Below are positions 1-13,161 of a DNA stretch of 64,000 nt, piece by piece. The stretch comes from Torreya grandis. Taxonomy: Eukaryota; Streptophyta; Pinopsida; Cupressales; Taxaceae. The stretch spans positions 3,832,501 to 3,896,500 of the forward strand of contig JARHVA010000349.1 in assembly GCA_037957365.1 (NCBI GenBank), read 5' to 3'. The notes beneath the pieces are model-generated. The model was not told where the DNA came from, did not search any database, and saw only the letters and a program-made list of their open reading frames with translations. How positions within the stretch are numbered: position 1 is the stretch's first letter; every line of letters begins with the position of its first letter. The translations under genes were made by a program, and so were the position numbers.

Positions 1-860
1 CACTCAAACAAGTGTTTTATGTGTTATGTCCTTATCTCATTCACAGATAAATGTTCTTGATGTATTGTTAATTCACTATATTTATTTTATAGTTCATGAA
101 TGATAAAGGAAAGTTGTAAAAGTTTTTGAAGACTGATTCCCCCCTCCTCTCAATTATTTTACTTCCAACATGATGCTCAATGGCCATGTCATTAATTATA
201 TGGAACCCATTGTGTGGTTCTATCTTTTGTGAGGGTGATGTATGTTCAAATCTAGTGATACTCAAAGGCCTTGACATCATTTATAGTGAACCCATAATGG
301 ATCCATATCTTTAAATTAGTAAATTTATTACTAATCCCCATTAATGATACTTTTAATAATGCATCTTTCCAATTCAACATATTGATTATTTATTCAAATT
401 TGGACTTGATCACTTTCAATTTAGCATTAGTTCAAGTTCTCCAAATGATTCAATAATAAGGCACATTAACACATCAATAATTATAGGTTATAGTGTGATT
501 TGGTTTCATTTACATATATGTTTACTCCTTCTATTCTCTTTTTTAAATTTGGCAATCTTCAAAGTTCAATATTTTTTAAATTTCAAAATGAAAAAAACAA
601 TTACTTCATGAGTTATTCCAAGGTTTGATAAATTTGAGTGCCCTACACAATTGAAATATCTTCTCAATGATAAAGTGTATTGTACACACTTAGGTTCAAT
701 TCTTTCTCCTTTAATATAGCAATTTTTAACTATAATCAAGGGGGGGGGATGTGGGCATATAAATCTCGTCACAGGTGCTTGATAATGCTAATTCTTGACA
801 CATCATAAACCACATGAATTGAAAACAATTAAATGACTCTTATTCACCATTTATATAAGC

Positions 861-862
<2 letters not shown>
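1..862. other. AT-rich intergenic DNA, nothing recognised
   Basis: No protein homology, RNA gene or repeat boundary could be supported. Open frames here are short, lack recognisable motifs and are interrupted in all frames. The only notable detail is a nine-base G run at about 741-749, followed by TGTGGG. It could be a polypurine tract next to an LTR start, but no partner LTR was found. Confidence 0.5.

Positions 863-954
<92 letters not shown>
863..954. repeat. (CA)n microsatellite, about 45 units
   Basis: Uninterrupted alternating CA run of roughly 90 bases. Perfect repeats of this length are hypermutable, so the unit count is likely to differ between individuals and may be misassembled. 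Confidence 0.95.
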
Positions 955-957
<3 letters not shown>

Positions 958-3779
958 TTGAACCATTGTTTTCCATTATCATAACATAACACTATCAAAA
1001 TAAAATTCTCAAACTATTTAAAATCACCTTCAAACTATCTCCAAGACAAGGTAGTTATCCATGATCCTTTGGTAGACAAGAACTATCTACACTCCTGTCC
1101 ACTTACATTAGTCCTATCTCATACTAAATAATGACTAGTTTCTAAAATTATAATATTTCTTTTAGGTCTTCCTACATGTTTCACATAGTCAGCTTAAAGA
1201 GACTGTCAAAAGATTTTTCTATAAATACACATAAAAAGTCATTCATTTTACCCTACTTGTTATCACTTCATTATTAAATTACACACTTTTATATATCTTC
1301 CCCATTTTTTCTAAATTTAATATAACTTAAAAGGAGTATCCATAATCCAAGTCAAGAGCATTATAAATCAAGTCAAGAGTTATCATTCTCTAGTATCAAA
1401 TACTTTTTATAGATGCATACACATAGTCAATGAACATAAATGTAAAATCACTCTATGTAGGAGAACTATGTGGAATTTATATCCCTCCTTGTAGTATTGG
1501 ATACATAGGTGGTGCTCAATCAGTAAAGGGGTGATTGAGGTCAGCTTATCCCATTACACTCCCCTCTCTTTTTTTAGGTTTTTAATCTATCAAAGTGCCA
1601 TTAGGGTTTCAAATACAAGATAAACAAAAAAACAATTTTTGGGAAGTATAACTTAGATCACGATATCTCATATTTATTAGAAGACATAGGATTAGTAGGT
1701 GAATAAATTAGTTTTTATGCAGAGTCAACTATGTCAAGTCTATAATCAATGAACTTGAATTCACTACATTATTTTCAACTTACAATGTTCATTTCTAGGA
1801 ATATTTTCTATTTCTACTTCTGATCTATTATTTCGAGAATCATGTTTTATCTATATTTTCCTATAAATCATCTATAAAATCAATTAGGACAATTCCACTA
1901 TCAATGAAATTGAATGCACTACACTATAGTCCACTTAAAATAGACCTATCTAGATTTTATTCTTAATTATAAGCCTTCACAGTCACTTCTTCTTCTTATT
2001 TATACTTTTAGATGATTGGAACAGTCAAAAATTTGTGTGCAAGCTAAATATATATATTCCCAATGTTTTCCAAAAATATCAACTCTATATATTTATAAAT
2101 TTGTGAAAATTATAATTTTTAATTATTATATATCTTAATAATTTTGATATTCTCAAGTTTTACACTTATATAATCATAAACATTAATTTTTTTGATTAGA
2201 AAATAGGTTAAAACACCATTAACATAGTGGATAATAAGTTAGAATTACACCAATATGATGACATTATTATCATACCATTGAACAGAGTAGAAGGAATTCC
2301 ATGTATGATACCTAAAAGTCTAATTATCCTTATGCACATTAGTAATAAATCTAGTTTGAGGGGGACACAAAACCTAAGAGAGAATCAGTGTAAGACAAAA
2401 CTTTTCCATATTTATTGTAGCCTACAAAAAATGTAAATGGGCTTCATGGGTCATATAAGCCATGGAATCAACCAATAAGAATACTCCCAATGGTTCCATG
2501 AGTCAAATAATCCATGGAGTGAGCCAAATGGATACAATAAAAACCCTAGAATGTTCATAGAATTGGGTATGACTCACCATCTGTGCAATCAGCTATGAGG
2601 TTAGAAACTAAAAATATATATCAATTGTATACGAATGAACAATATTACATTGAACCCACTAAGGAAGTTAGGATACCATGAAGTTTTACATCATCTATCA
2701 ATCAGGATTTATATGTGGAAATGTTAAATTGAGTGCAAGGAGATCATGAACTAATATAAGTTTTTATAGTGTTCACCACACAAAGGCAAATTTTCTAGTA
2801 TTTTGGCATAGAGGACTTGATAGGATTAATTCATTGATTGGAGGGTCATGTTACATAGATATAAACACATATAAGCACATTTAGATAGTTTGAGGTATAT
2901 TCATAGATCAAATGATCTCAATTAGGAGGAAGCTTACAATATGTTAAGTAAAATATTTCATATTGTACCATGCCTCTCAAAAATGTGTCCATAATTTCAA
3001 TCATAGAAATGCTCATAAATACATGTTCATTCATGTGTGTACATCTGAAAGATGCAACATATCAAACCAAAAGTATTTAGTTCACATATATTATGGTACA
3101 CTAACCCCACTTCCCAAATCATGGTATATTCATCAATAACATGAGGGGAAATAAAGGCATAGTCATAAGTCCAGCAAGATTTCATTCATTATGTTGTGTT
3201 GAAAGATGAGAATCTTGTGGTGCATAAATAATTTCACAAGATGAAGATATTTTATATGTTATATGGGAGTAGATGACATGAATTATGTAACCAAACAAAA
3301 TTATCAAGATAACACTGATACAAACATCCATGAGAATGTGGAAAAATGCTTGTGTGTTTAGGAAAAAATGGGCTTATCTTTAAGTCTAGAAATAGAATAT
3401 GGAATGTTTTGAGTATCTCAACACATATAGAGAATTAGGAAATGGAACTAAAAGTATTGTTCAAACTATAAATGAGTATGAAGTTACAAAATAATAAGTG
3501 TGTAGACAAGTTAGATGAATAAAAGACATATAAAAAACTCGCTAGTGAGAGGTGGTGGATATGTGAAGGATAAGGGTAGTGAAATTTATAACGAACCTAT
3601 GTAAAAAAATGGAAACATATACATAAAATTAGTATCAAGATGGCACCAATCAGAGACTATTAGACATGTTAATAGGTTTTTGAGGCTATATAATTGTTGT
3701 AGGATTATGAAGATGTATCTCCCAACAAATTTAATGAAGGGTATATATCTTTCCTTCATAGAAATGTATATGTAGCTGA
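955..3779. other. Unassigned AT-rich DNA
   Basis: No recognisable coding or RNA feature. By position, the part from about 2.2 kb onward could be eroded upstream sequence (gag/protease) of the + strand gypsy pol relic that follows, but I could not align any motif to those domains. Confidence 0.4.
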
Positions 3780-5545
3780 AATAATACATATGATTGATAA
3801 AAAAAACACCCTGTAGTATAAATATTAATATGAATAAGAAGTTAAAGTAAGATATATATTTCATGGTGGAAATTCAAATAATCTTTCTAATAGAAAATTT
3901 AGATTGGGTAAGACCCTTGGTGGTACAACTAAAGAAAACATGAGAGATCAAAGCATGTGGAGACTTTAATTTACTCAATGATGATTTAATTAATTATCCC
4001 TTTCCTATCCCATTTAATTTTGAGGCTATAGAATTCATCATAAAACATGAATTCTATTCTTTCACAAATGGGTTCAGTGGATAACATCATATTACCATCA
4101 CAATAGAGGACCAATCAAATATGACCTTCATAACCAAGTGGGGATCCCTTGCCTACCAAGTAATGCCTTTTAGTCTAAAAAAATACCATAAATATTATTC
4201 AAAGTGATTTTTTTCCCTTTAAATAATTCATCCAAGATTTTATGGAGGTTTATTTGGAAGGCTAGACATTATTATCTGTATTCAAAAAGCACTTGTCAAA
4301 GTTGGGATTGATGATGAAAAGGTGTCAAGCATTGAAAAAAACCCTTAAATGATAAATTTATTATTATTCACACTAGTTATTTTTATGCTCAAACACATGG
4401 TGTGGATTGAAATAATTTTTTATTATTATACCAAAATCATAATCAACATAGGGCTCAAACTACTAACCAATCCACTTGATGTGCGATCATTTATGGGCCA
4501 CACATGATAATATCACAAACTCATTCATGGATATGCAACCATTGTAGAACCTTTGGAGAAATTACTACATAAGGATAATAAATTTGAATGGACTCTAAAA
4601 TTTTATATTACATTCATAGAGATCAAACAATGATTGGTCATGGATCCAATTTCTTTTCCAGATTAGAGAAATACATTCCATTTTCATGTGGGTGCATTTG
4701 AGTCAGAAATTGGAGCTATAATTTCACAATTGGAATAAGGAGAGTTGGATCATCCATTTAGTTTTGTAATTCCATTCTTTTTATTGATAATAATAATTAT
4801 ACCACAACAAAATGATAAGCTTTAGCCATAATATTCATAATTCATAAGTTACGACACTACTTACTAGTTACTCCATTCAATTTTTTCATAGATCACTAGG
4901 CATTGTGATACTTGGTAAGTAAAACATATTTAGAATGAAAAATTTAAATATGGATAATTGTTTTTTTAAGAATATAATTTTAAAACCAATGTGAATCCAT
5001 GAATAGATAATTTAGGGATAGACCATCTTAGTTGGATATAAACTGGTGACAAGCTTGAGGAATTATAATATGGTTCTCTAGATTCACATTTATTCAAAGT
5101 AATTGAAATTTCAAAACAACTGGAAGAGATTTAAAAAAAAAATTACAACATGTTGCATTCCAAGGTCACTACATGAAGTGAGAAAAAAAGTAATAAGTCA
5201 TGGGGACCTTGACCTTTAGTATTATATATGGATTTATTTATAAGTTGGGTAAATATGATGTGTTTTTCAAGATGGATTCAGAGCACGAATGAGCATAAGT
5301 ATTGGAAAAAACCTATCAAGGGATATCAAGATGATATTTAATAGGAGAATTGACTATGTGGAAGATACTAGAAAGTGGGATATGGTGGCCTAATTTATTA
5401 TAGGATGTGTATCAAGTTGTAAAGCATTATAATGTTTGTCATCACATCGATAAACTAAATCAAAGAGATGAAATATGCCTAAATCCAATTATTATTATTT
5501 TAACCATTTAAACAATGGGGGATTGATTTACTAAGCCTTATGGAT
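3780..5545 (+). pseudogene. Ty3/gypsy pol relic: RT, RNase H, start of integrase
   Basis: Reading the + strand across frameshifts and stops recovers gypsy pol blocks in order. An RT N-terminal block like WVRPLVVQLKK lies near 3,900. The block NGFSGYHHI followed by TFITKWGSLAYQVMPFSL, equivalent to the family's DGFSGYxQI and TFxTxWGxxxYxVMPFGL, lies at about 4,065-4,180. The end of RT (RSFMGH then EPLEKLLHKDNKFEW) lies at 4,480-4,600. RNase H blocks (FHFHVGAFESEIGAIISQ; HKLRHYLLVTPFNFFIDHQAL) lie at 4,680-4,910. The integrase zinc region (WWPNLL, then HYNVCHH) lies at 5,370-5,450. A WGIDLLSL block near 5,517 matches the start of the integrase catalytic core, and there the homology stops because dispersed repeat copy A begins. 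Many stops and indels make this a dead copy. Family assignment is by recalled motifs. Confidence 0.8.
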
Positions 5546-6160
5546 AAGTGTATGAAATTGGGGGGATAAAATGGGGTTTTAAGTGGACATTTTTTTCATG
5601 AAAAATAAAAAACCTCAACTTATATAGATTATTTGAGATGGCTACACTAAAAATTTGAAGATAATATAAAAACATGAATTGTATCTTTTCGACTCTAGTT
5701 TCTAATTTTTTTTTTTGAAAATTGAAAAATATAATTAGGTTAAACATCTAAACTTCAAATAAGAAATCTTATTTTTTTATAAAATATAGTAGATAGGCAG
5801 TCGTGCACCTCATCATTTTTTGAACATCATTTAGTATTTTTTTAAACCCTTTGGTGGAAATTTATATAAGATCATCTATCTTTAAACCTATATTACTTTT
5901 AATTTTTTTAATGAATATTTATTTTTTAAATAATTTTACAAGTAAATAGACCTTAAAATGATAAAAAAAAGTGGATAGCTGACCTATGCCCCCACTAACT
6001 GCCCAAAAAAATATTTAAAAAAAAATTGTATAGAATTACACCTAGTTTTCAACCCTATATTTCTTTTTTGCATTTAGATTAATGAAATGAAAGATACATA
6101 AAAAATATATAGACATATATAGTTTTAGTATACAGTGGCATAAAAATACATGCCTAGAAA

Positions 6161-6188
6161 TCAATATAGATGGAAACCTTAAAGTATT

Positions 6189-6228
<40 letters not shown>

Positions 6229-6258
6229 TGAATACTTTAAGGTTTCCATCTATATTGA
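6161..6258. repeat. Perfect 32 bp inverted repeat around a (TA)n tract
   Basis: Bases 6,161-6,192 are the exact reverse complement of 6,227-6,258, and the loop 6,193-6,226 is an AT/TA dinucleotide run. The left arm is continuous with sequence shared in part with copy B near 32,690. The right arm therefore looks like a secondary inverted duplication of unique sequence, not an old transposon end. Confidence 0.93.
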
Positions 6259-6889
6259 TGTATATATATAGGAAAGTTTTCTCAATGTCGTAGTCATATT
6301 TTTAGAAAACATCTTGCTAAAACTCATAGTGTTTATCATGCCTAAATTTGAATTTTGCTATTTATAGGTGAAAACATAGATTTGGTTGTGTACGGGTCCA
6401 ATCCATATACTTATAAATATAAACTTATAGCACATGATTTTTATAATTCATATGTAATAAATCATGTACATGTTATAACTCATGTGCATTATATCATACA
6501 CATGGGGTTGATGTGTTGTAATGTGCAAGGGTTTAAAGCAAGGTAAATTGAATAAGTGAAAGATAGGTTACATGTTTACTAAAATAAATATTAATTATAC
6601 TTTAAATTTATTTTAGTAAATATAATAAGTTATCATCACTATTCATCTTCTATAATTGGTCTCATAGGTCCATGAGTTACAATAAAGAAGATAATTTTTC
6701 AAAATCCAATTTGGTCAATACTTAATCATTTTAAAGATTTCAATATTTAATTGAAGGCTTTTAGGGTGTAAATTTTGTAAATGATGTCCATTTTGGGAAA
6801 ACATATAGTCATTTTTTAGGTTTTGGGGCTTTTCAGATTGATTTATGACATTTATAAGAGTTCTAATTGTCTTATAATTAAATTTTACA

Positions 6890-7810
6890 AACTAATGCAC
6901 ACCTAACCACCTCTTTATTCTGATTTTACTTATGATTAGGTCCCTTATAAGCCAAAAGGGACACAAAAACACCATAATCATTTGTAAAAAATTTAAATGG
7001 GGATAATTTTGGTCACATTTATTCATGGTCACCCCAATTCCATTTGAATTCATCCAAAGTGGTGTGAATGGATCCACACAGGTCATTTTGGTGAACCATG
7101 AACACCCAATCACCCATTTATGTCGATTTTTCTTCTGATTAGTTATGTTAGCCAAAAGAGACTCAAAAAACACCATATCCACCTATGAATAAATTAAATG
7201 CAAATAATTCTAGGCACATTTATATATGATCTCCTTATTTATCTTCAAATTTAAGCCAAAGTGTTGTGAATTAAGAAATGTAAGTTGCATTATGACCCCT
7301 ACATACCCAACCATCCATTTATGTTGATTTTAATTGTGATTATTTATAAGCTAAAAGTGACACAATAACATCATACCCACTAGTGACCATGGAAAATATA
7401 CATATTTCATGGAACACGTATACATGATCACCCCAATTGACTTTGAATTCAAGACAAAGTGATGTCATTGGAGAAACCTAGGTCACATTAGTGACTTGAG
7501 AATACCAAAACACCACTTTATGCCATTTTTACTTTCAATTAGATGGATTATAGGACAAAATCAATAAAAAAAATCATATCCACTTTTGACCAGGGAAAAT
7601 GTATAAAAAATGGATGCACATTCATGTGTGATCAACCCAATTTGACTTGAATTAAGGCCACATTAGCGTAATCAAGAAAATTTATGTCCCATTGGTAACC
7701 AAAACACACCTAAACACACCTTTGCACCAATGTTTCCTATGATTAGGTACATAATAATCTAAAACTAACATAACAATGCCATATTGATGTGATCAGGTGA
7801 TTTAACCTTT
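6890..7810 (+). repeat. Degenerate tandem array, about 200 bp unit, 4 to 5 copies
   Basis: A motif of the form CACATTTAT..ATGATCACCCCAATT recurs at about 7,011, 7,212, 7,411 and 7,613 (steps close to 200 bp). Each is followed by an AAGCCAAAGTGGTGTGA-like block, a CCACTTTATGTTGATTTTACT-like block and a CACCATATCCACTTTTGACC-like block. The same array occurs at 44,420-45,330, which makes it an internal component of the dispersed repeat. Confidence 0.8.
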
Positions 7811-10163
7811 TATGGATTCATGGAGTTTAAACCCTAAGATGCTAAGGTGTTAGAATAGTAAATTAGGGAATAAATATGCAATAAATACATTGACTAATTT
7901 TTTCAATAATTGACCTAATCAAATTATTCTAAAAAAAAGTAATTAATCATACAAGTATGTACTTAGCTAGAAACTAACTGAGATGAATGAATTGGAGGCT
8001 ATAAATTGGTACAATAGCTAATTAGAGTGTCATAAATTGGGTATAGGACTTAGAACTACTCTTAGATAGTAGTGCGATAATCTCAATAAAATCACACTAT
8101 GATAGTGTCCTATGGGGTGTGTTAGTGTCTTTATTGCTTGAATATATTTGAGTCTTTTAGAAATGGCTTTGCTTGAGTCTACGACACCTATGCCTATGTC
8201 AACGAATCCTGATTCACTATCTATGACCTATTTCTAAATAATTTAGGAGAAAACCCTAAACCTCCATGTTGTTAGAATATTCTAGAAGTGCAAGTAGAAA
8301 AAGTGTGATGTTATCTAGGTAGGTTGGATGTCTGTAACACCCTACTATGTTAAGAGTTTCCCACATACCAATACCTTAAGATGGGATCAATACTGATATA
8401 GTTTTCCCAACCTAAGTGTTGGTGTAAGTCCAAGTGAGTGATAATATGAGTCTCAGCTTGAGTGATTTGATTGAGGCTTAAGATTGTAAATCTAAATAAA
8501 CTAAGTTTAGGACTATTATTGATGGTTACATGTAGAAGTAGGGTATATTAGGGATTAATGGCCTTGATTTTCACCACTTATTTCTAAGCTTGTTTGTGTG
8601 TATTTCATCTAATTTACATCTAGTGCATAAAGGGATAAAAGTGGTGTATATATATTGATATGGTGTTTGTCTAGATGTGAAAATAGGTCTAAGATGACCC
8701 TAGAGTTATTTGGGAATTTTAAATATATATGTTGGGTTTGAAAAGAGGTAAGGGACACTAGCACTATCCTTTGGTCATTAATGGGGTGTACTATTATCCA
8801 AAGGTGTGTGATAGTGTGTAGGTGGTAGAAGCTAGGGCATTAAGGGCCTAAATCCCTAGGGAAAGGTCTAGGATTACTTTTAGAATTTCTAAAGATGGGT
8901 TAGACCCACACAAAATTTGGATAAGGATTGAAAGAGGCCCTAAGATGGGTTTAGGGTTGAGCTAGGGATAAAAAGGTCTAAAGTGACACTCATTGCACTT
9001 AAGTGAAATTTTAGATGACTACATTCCTTACCCCATTTACTCTATTAATGAAGAAAAGTAAAATGACTAAGATAAAGGAAAAGATACCTATTTGGACTTA
9101 CCTAAGAGGTAAAGCCTATGAATCTGAGTCTGACTCTATAAATCATGATCTATTGTGTGTCCTATAAATGAGACATGAATATATCAATCCATAATTAAGA
9201 GGTATCAAAATCAAAGACAAAACTAAGTAAAGAGATAAGATAAAGAGGAAATGAATAAATTCACCTCACTAGGTACATGAACCAATGCATAAACATAGTG
9301 ACATCATGTGCATATCTATAACTGATGATCAAATGATGAATAGCTTAGACTGAGCTGAATGGCTTGCTCAATCCACATGCATGGGTGGCTCAAGAAATCA
9401 AGCTATCCTTGACTCCATCCTTTCCCACCCATGTTCAGTGGATCATGACCTATGAATAAATTAGATTAGACTGATGACTTATCTAATCCTCCTATTTAGG
9501 TGGATCAAAAAATCAATTAGGCTATGACTCCATCATTGCCTACCCATGTGTAGTAGATGCATATGTAACTAAAACTACATAGGGTGGCCCTAGGGCCACT
9601 TAGAAACTCTAAAATTAAAATTAGCTTAGGATCCTCTCGAGCACTCTGATATGTAACTTAGGGACTTCTCAATAATGCCAACCACTATAGATAAATTGAG
9701 GCATCAATGTAGTACAAAACTAATGCAAATGGTGTTTGGATTAATGATTTAGAGAATTACATTGAGTTTGCCATGCCATCTAATTAAATATTGTAAAACC
9801 AAGCATATAGAAAGAATATGCCACACACATTCCCCAAAATTTGATATTTTTGCATATGGATTCTAGATTAAGTCATAATAATTTGTGTGTAAGTATCTAA
9901 AACTAGAATGGGAGTGATCATACCATGCATGATGCCCCTAATTTGAGAGGACAAGTATGATTCTATGTAGAACTAAGAATAAATTGATAATATAGGACTA
10001 AAACAATGTAACCTTAAATTGTAATGGTTATACCTTTCTGACCAATATGGATTTCCCTATTTCTAAGGCTACTAGATAGTATCTCAGTGCCTTGAATAAT
10101 AACACATTATTTTAGTGTATATTAGGCTATATTAGTATTCTTCTATGTTATTTATATGTACTA
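7811..10163. other. Unassigned DNA with one imperfect two-copy repeat
   Basis: No coding or RNA feature was recognised. Around 9,336-9,450 and 9,458-9,560 two adjacent blocks resemble each other. They share a TTAGACTGA start, GGTGG(C/A)TCAA.AAATCAA, GACTCCATC and C(C/T)ACCCATGT, suggesting an old tandem duplication of about 120 bp. A TGTAACACCC motif near 8,334 resembles some plant LTR starts, but no partner was found. Confidence 0.4.
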
Positions 10164-11384
10164 TGTTGGCAAGTATGTTTTCATTGATGTCAAGAGTAAT
10201 GACAAAGTGGTGATGTCAAAGAAGGCTAATCAAGGTCAAGAAAAGTAGACAAGTATGTGAATTATGGGTTGGCATAGGCTTGGTAGCCTTTTGTAGTGGC
10301 ATGGGTTTGGTAGCCTAGTATGTTGATCTTGTTGAGACTAGGGATAATAAGTTTGGTAGCTGAGGATCATGGCATAAGTGCATATGACATGTTGATGGTG
10401 ATCTAAAATCATTATAAGAAGGATCTAAGTGCTTTCTATATCCAAGTTTGACTTGTAGTCTTAGACCTAATGTGTATAGTGACCTAGTGAGGTCCAAATG
10501 AAGAGTCAAGTTGAGATTACAAGATATAAAATATCATGTAATCATGGAATGATGTGTAATAGGTTGGGTTAAAGTTGTTGACCAAGTTTTAGGTCCTAAA
10601 GAGGAATATAAAGCAAGAAGGAAGTTGAGATGCTCGTTGGCATGCATAGAGTTTGCATGGTGACCTAAACCTTTTGGTAAATGTTTCACATGGACCTAAT
10701 AATGTTTTCCAGGTATGTTTTAGTGGTTTTATGTATAAATCTTTATGAACATTCATCAACAATGTAAACTTGTCAAAACCCTCCTATAAACCCTTATAGT
10801 GGAGAAATTGGAAATATGTGAAAGGTTATTTCCAATAATGGTTTGGTTGACCAAGTTTGACTATTGGATGGTGTATATGACTCCTCTAGGCATCTCCAAG
10901 TGGCAATGGTGTGCTAAGGCAATGAGTAGAAGGTACATAAATATGCTTATTTTTAAAGATTTTGGTACTACATGTAGGGTTGATTGAGTCAATGCTTTCA
11001 AGTGGATAGAGGTAAAATCTAGAGACTTGTTATAAAATTTCATGAAGTCATTCTAGTATGATTGATATTTTATTTCAATCATTTTATTCAATAACATTGT
11101 CTTATCACTAAAACTGCATGATAGTGATAACAGTGAGAAAAAGCTAGTATAAGTGAATATGAGTTTAGGAAAGTGTTCCAAGTAAGTAGGGATGGATAAA
11201 ATGATTTTGGGTGTTTTTTTAATATATATTACTTATCTTCCCTTGGTTTTAGAGTGGTAATTTTTTTAAACACATGTAAATTGTGATTTCAAAGTAGCTT
11301 ATCTAAGTAGTGAAGATTGTGAGATAGTGACCTAAGGAATTGGTATGTTAGACCAATGAATGATGCTTGAAAAAGATAAGTATC

Positions 11385-11433
<49 letters not shown>

Positions 11434-13092
11434 CTATGTATTTGATTTATATTTTATTAAATTGTTCTTTCAAATGATAGACATGACTATATTATTGGAA
11501 GTTATAGGCAGTCTGAGTGGTCATTTTAAAGGAGTGAGTTGGAAGTGTTCTTGGTAGAGCTAAAGGATAAAATGAGTTTTAGGATGTTATATAAGTCACA
11601 AACGTGGATGATAAGTCATTATAAGTCTTGATTTATCCTTGATCAGATATGGAGAGTCAAATTTTTTTGACTATGTGTAACCAATCTATGTGGTCATCTT
11701 ACAGGTGTCATTTGGAAGTGATTTGCCTTATGTTATTACTTAAAAATCATGTGATGAGGTTGGTGAAGTCTTTTATAATCTTATTTAGTGATCGAGTGAT
11801 ATTATTTGAGGTTATAATACATGTTTCTATCTTAAATTATCAAGATAGTTTTTTGGGTACACTAGCAACTCTAAGTAGTCTTTTAGTAAAGATGTTCTTG
11901 AAGATTATTGGCCTAAGTTAGAGTGTATAAGGAACATATATGTGTTTATAAGGTCATTTATGATCTATTAATTTATTTGGTTTATTATGTATTCAATAAA
12001 ATCAATTAAATGTCTCAGTTCTATATGATAGATTTTTCTATGTTTTTAGGCCTATTGGCGAGTAAGCTAGAATGGCTTGGTTTAAGTGGTAAAATGGAGT
12101 TCTAGGTGTTGTGGACACATGAGGGAGTGTAAAAGGGTATATTATAGGAATTTTTGATGTTTTTTAATCATTTTTGAATGTTTAATGTGGTCCAATGTGT
12201 CCAATTTGTAACATATGGGTGTGAAGGCCTATTTTCTTTAGGTCTCAACTAGACCTAATAGAGGTTTGGGGCTAATGAGGTATTGGTCAACATATGAAAT
12301 GTTTGGGTCTCACCCATGTAACTTGTGTGTATACATATTATAATTATAATACAATTGTGTGAAGAACCTTGGCTGACCAATATGAATCATACCAAGAGTA
12401 TGATATAAGTACAAGGCCTAATTGGCATATTTGTGCTAGTTGAGTGTGTGTAAAACTAAGAAAAGGAGATAACCTTTGAAAGAGAAGATACAAGTAATTA
12501 AGGGTAATAATAGATTGAATGGTATTATTAATTATTATTTGATCAAGTTGATATAGGAGAACACATAGGTCATTGGAACTAATGAGCCTAAAAGAGGAAG
12601 ATTGAGCAAGTAAGCCCTTAAGGCTATTCGAGAGAGATTTAAGGGTGAATTGTGCAAGAAAGAGGAGTCCATCATCAGGTGTGTTTGACACAAGATCATA
12701 TGTGGAGACTAGATTAGAGATATTTTAGTTGGATTTTGGTTTCCTAGGGTGTTATAACCTCCTTGCTAGTTGTAGCTAGCTAAAGGTCAATTTGGTGCTT
12801 AACTAAATTGAGGGGTGGGTATTCCTTGATCAATTGGTGTTGGTCTAAATTTGGATCTTGTTATTATAGTATTGTAGTCCATATTTCAATGTTATGTGGG
12901 TTTTATCCCCCATGATTTTTTCCTAATTAGATGATGTGTTCATGAGATGTCTATTATTGTCCATGCTTTAGATGTTTGTGTTTTATGATGTTATTAGATC
13001 ATGTTTGTGTATGCTTCATGGAATGATGTTTGGAATTGATTATGCATTATTTTATACTAATTCACCCCTCCCCCTCTTAGTATATATTTACA
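10164..13092 (+). repeat. 5' LTR of the SIRE-like element (about 2.9 kb)
   Basis: Aligns along its length with 16,854-19,896. Landmarks shared by both include GGCATAGGCTTGGTAGCC, AACCCTCCTATAAACCC, a TA microsatellite, GGTCATTTTRAAGnAGTGAG, AGGTCTCAACTAG and the terminal CCCCTCTTAGTA block. Relative to the 3' copy it lacks a block of roughly 55 bp near 10,615. Open frames inside it are not conserved between the copies. Confidence 0.8.
11388..11431. repeat. (TA)n microsatellite inside the 5' LTR
   Basis: Pure AT/TA run at the same relative position as 18,168-18,232 in the 3' LTR, so a TA tract was already there before insertion and then changed length independently in each LTR. Confidence 0.92.
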
Positions 13093-13115
13093 ACCATTTC
13101 TAGTAGATCAAGTCC
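13093..13115 (+). other. Decayed primer-binding site (initiator tRNA-Met type)
   Basis: Sequence directly after the 5' LTR aligns with the usual copia context ATTTGGTATCAGAGCAAGT as CATTTCTAGTAGATCAAGT, with several substitutions. The position and the following AAGTCCTTTGGAGGGAGC block support the reading; the match itself is weak. Confidence 0.5.
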
Positions 13116-13161
13116 TTTGGAGGGAGCTTAACAACTTGAAGGAGATCCTAAGTAGCACTAG

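Larger units (their letters stand above)
5541..7810 (+). repeat. Dispersed repeat family, copy A
   Basis: This stretch is clearly related, in direct orientation, to 32,067-33,225 and then 44,287-45,480. Shared landmarks include GATGGCTACACT near 5,637 and 32,165, AAACCCTTTGGTG near 5,845 and 32,370, and CATATAGTCATTT near 6,803 and 44,335. It begins exactly where the gypsy integrase frame is lost, so it is either an insertion into that pol or the 3' end/LTR of a related element. No coding capacity was recognised. Its right end is defined only by loss of similarity. Confidence 0.75.

Noticed and set aside
741..760. G9 run followed by TGTGGG as a PPT/LTR junction
   Set aside because: No second LTR, PBS or internal region could be paired with it, so it remains only a G run.
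863..954. Possible CRISPR-like or other spaced repeat array
   Set aside because: It is a simple CA microsatellite. No array in the window has uniform repeats with unique spacers, and the context is a plant genome.
10159..10163. Target site duplication TACTA for the first SIRE-like element
   Set aside because: No matching TACTA follows the right LTR end, whose exact position is itself uncertain after decay.
12344..12691. 115-codon open frame (-) in the first SIRE-like LTR
   Set aside because: Not preserved in the matching part of the other LTR and without recognisable domains.
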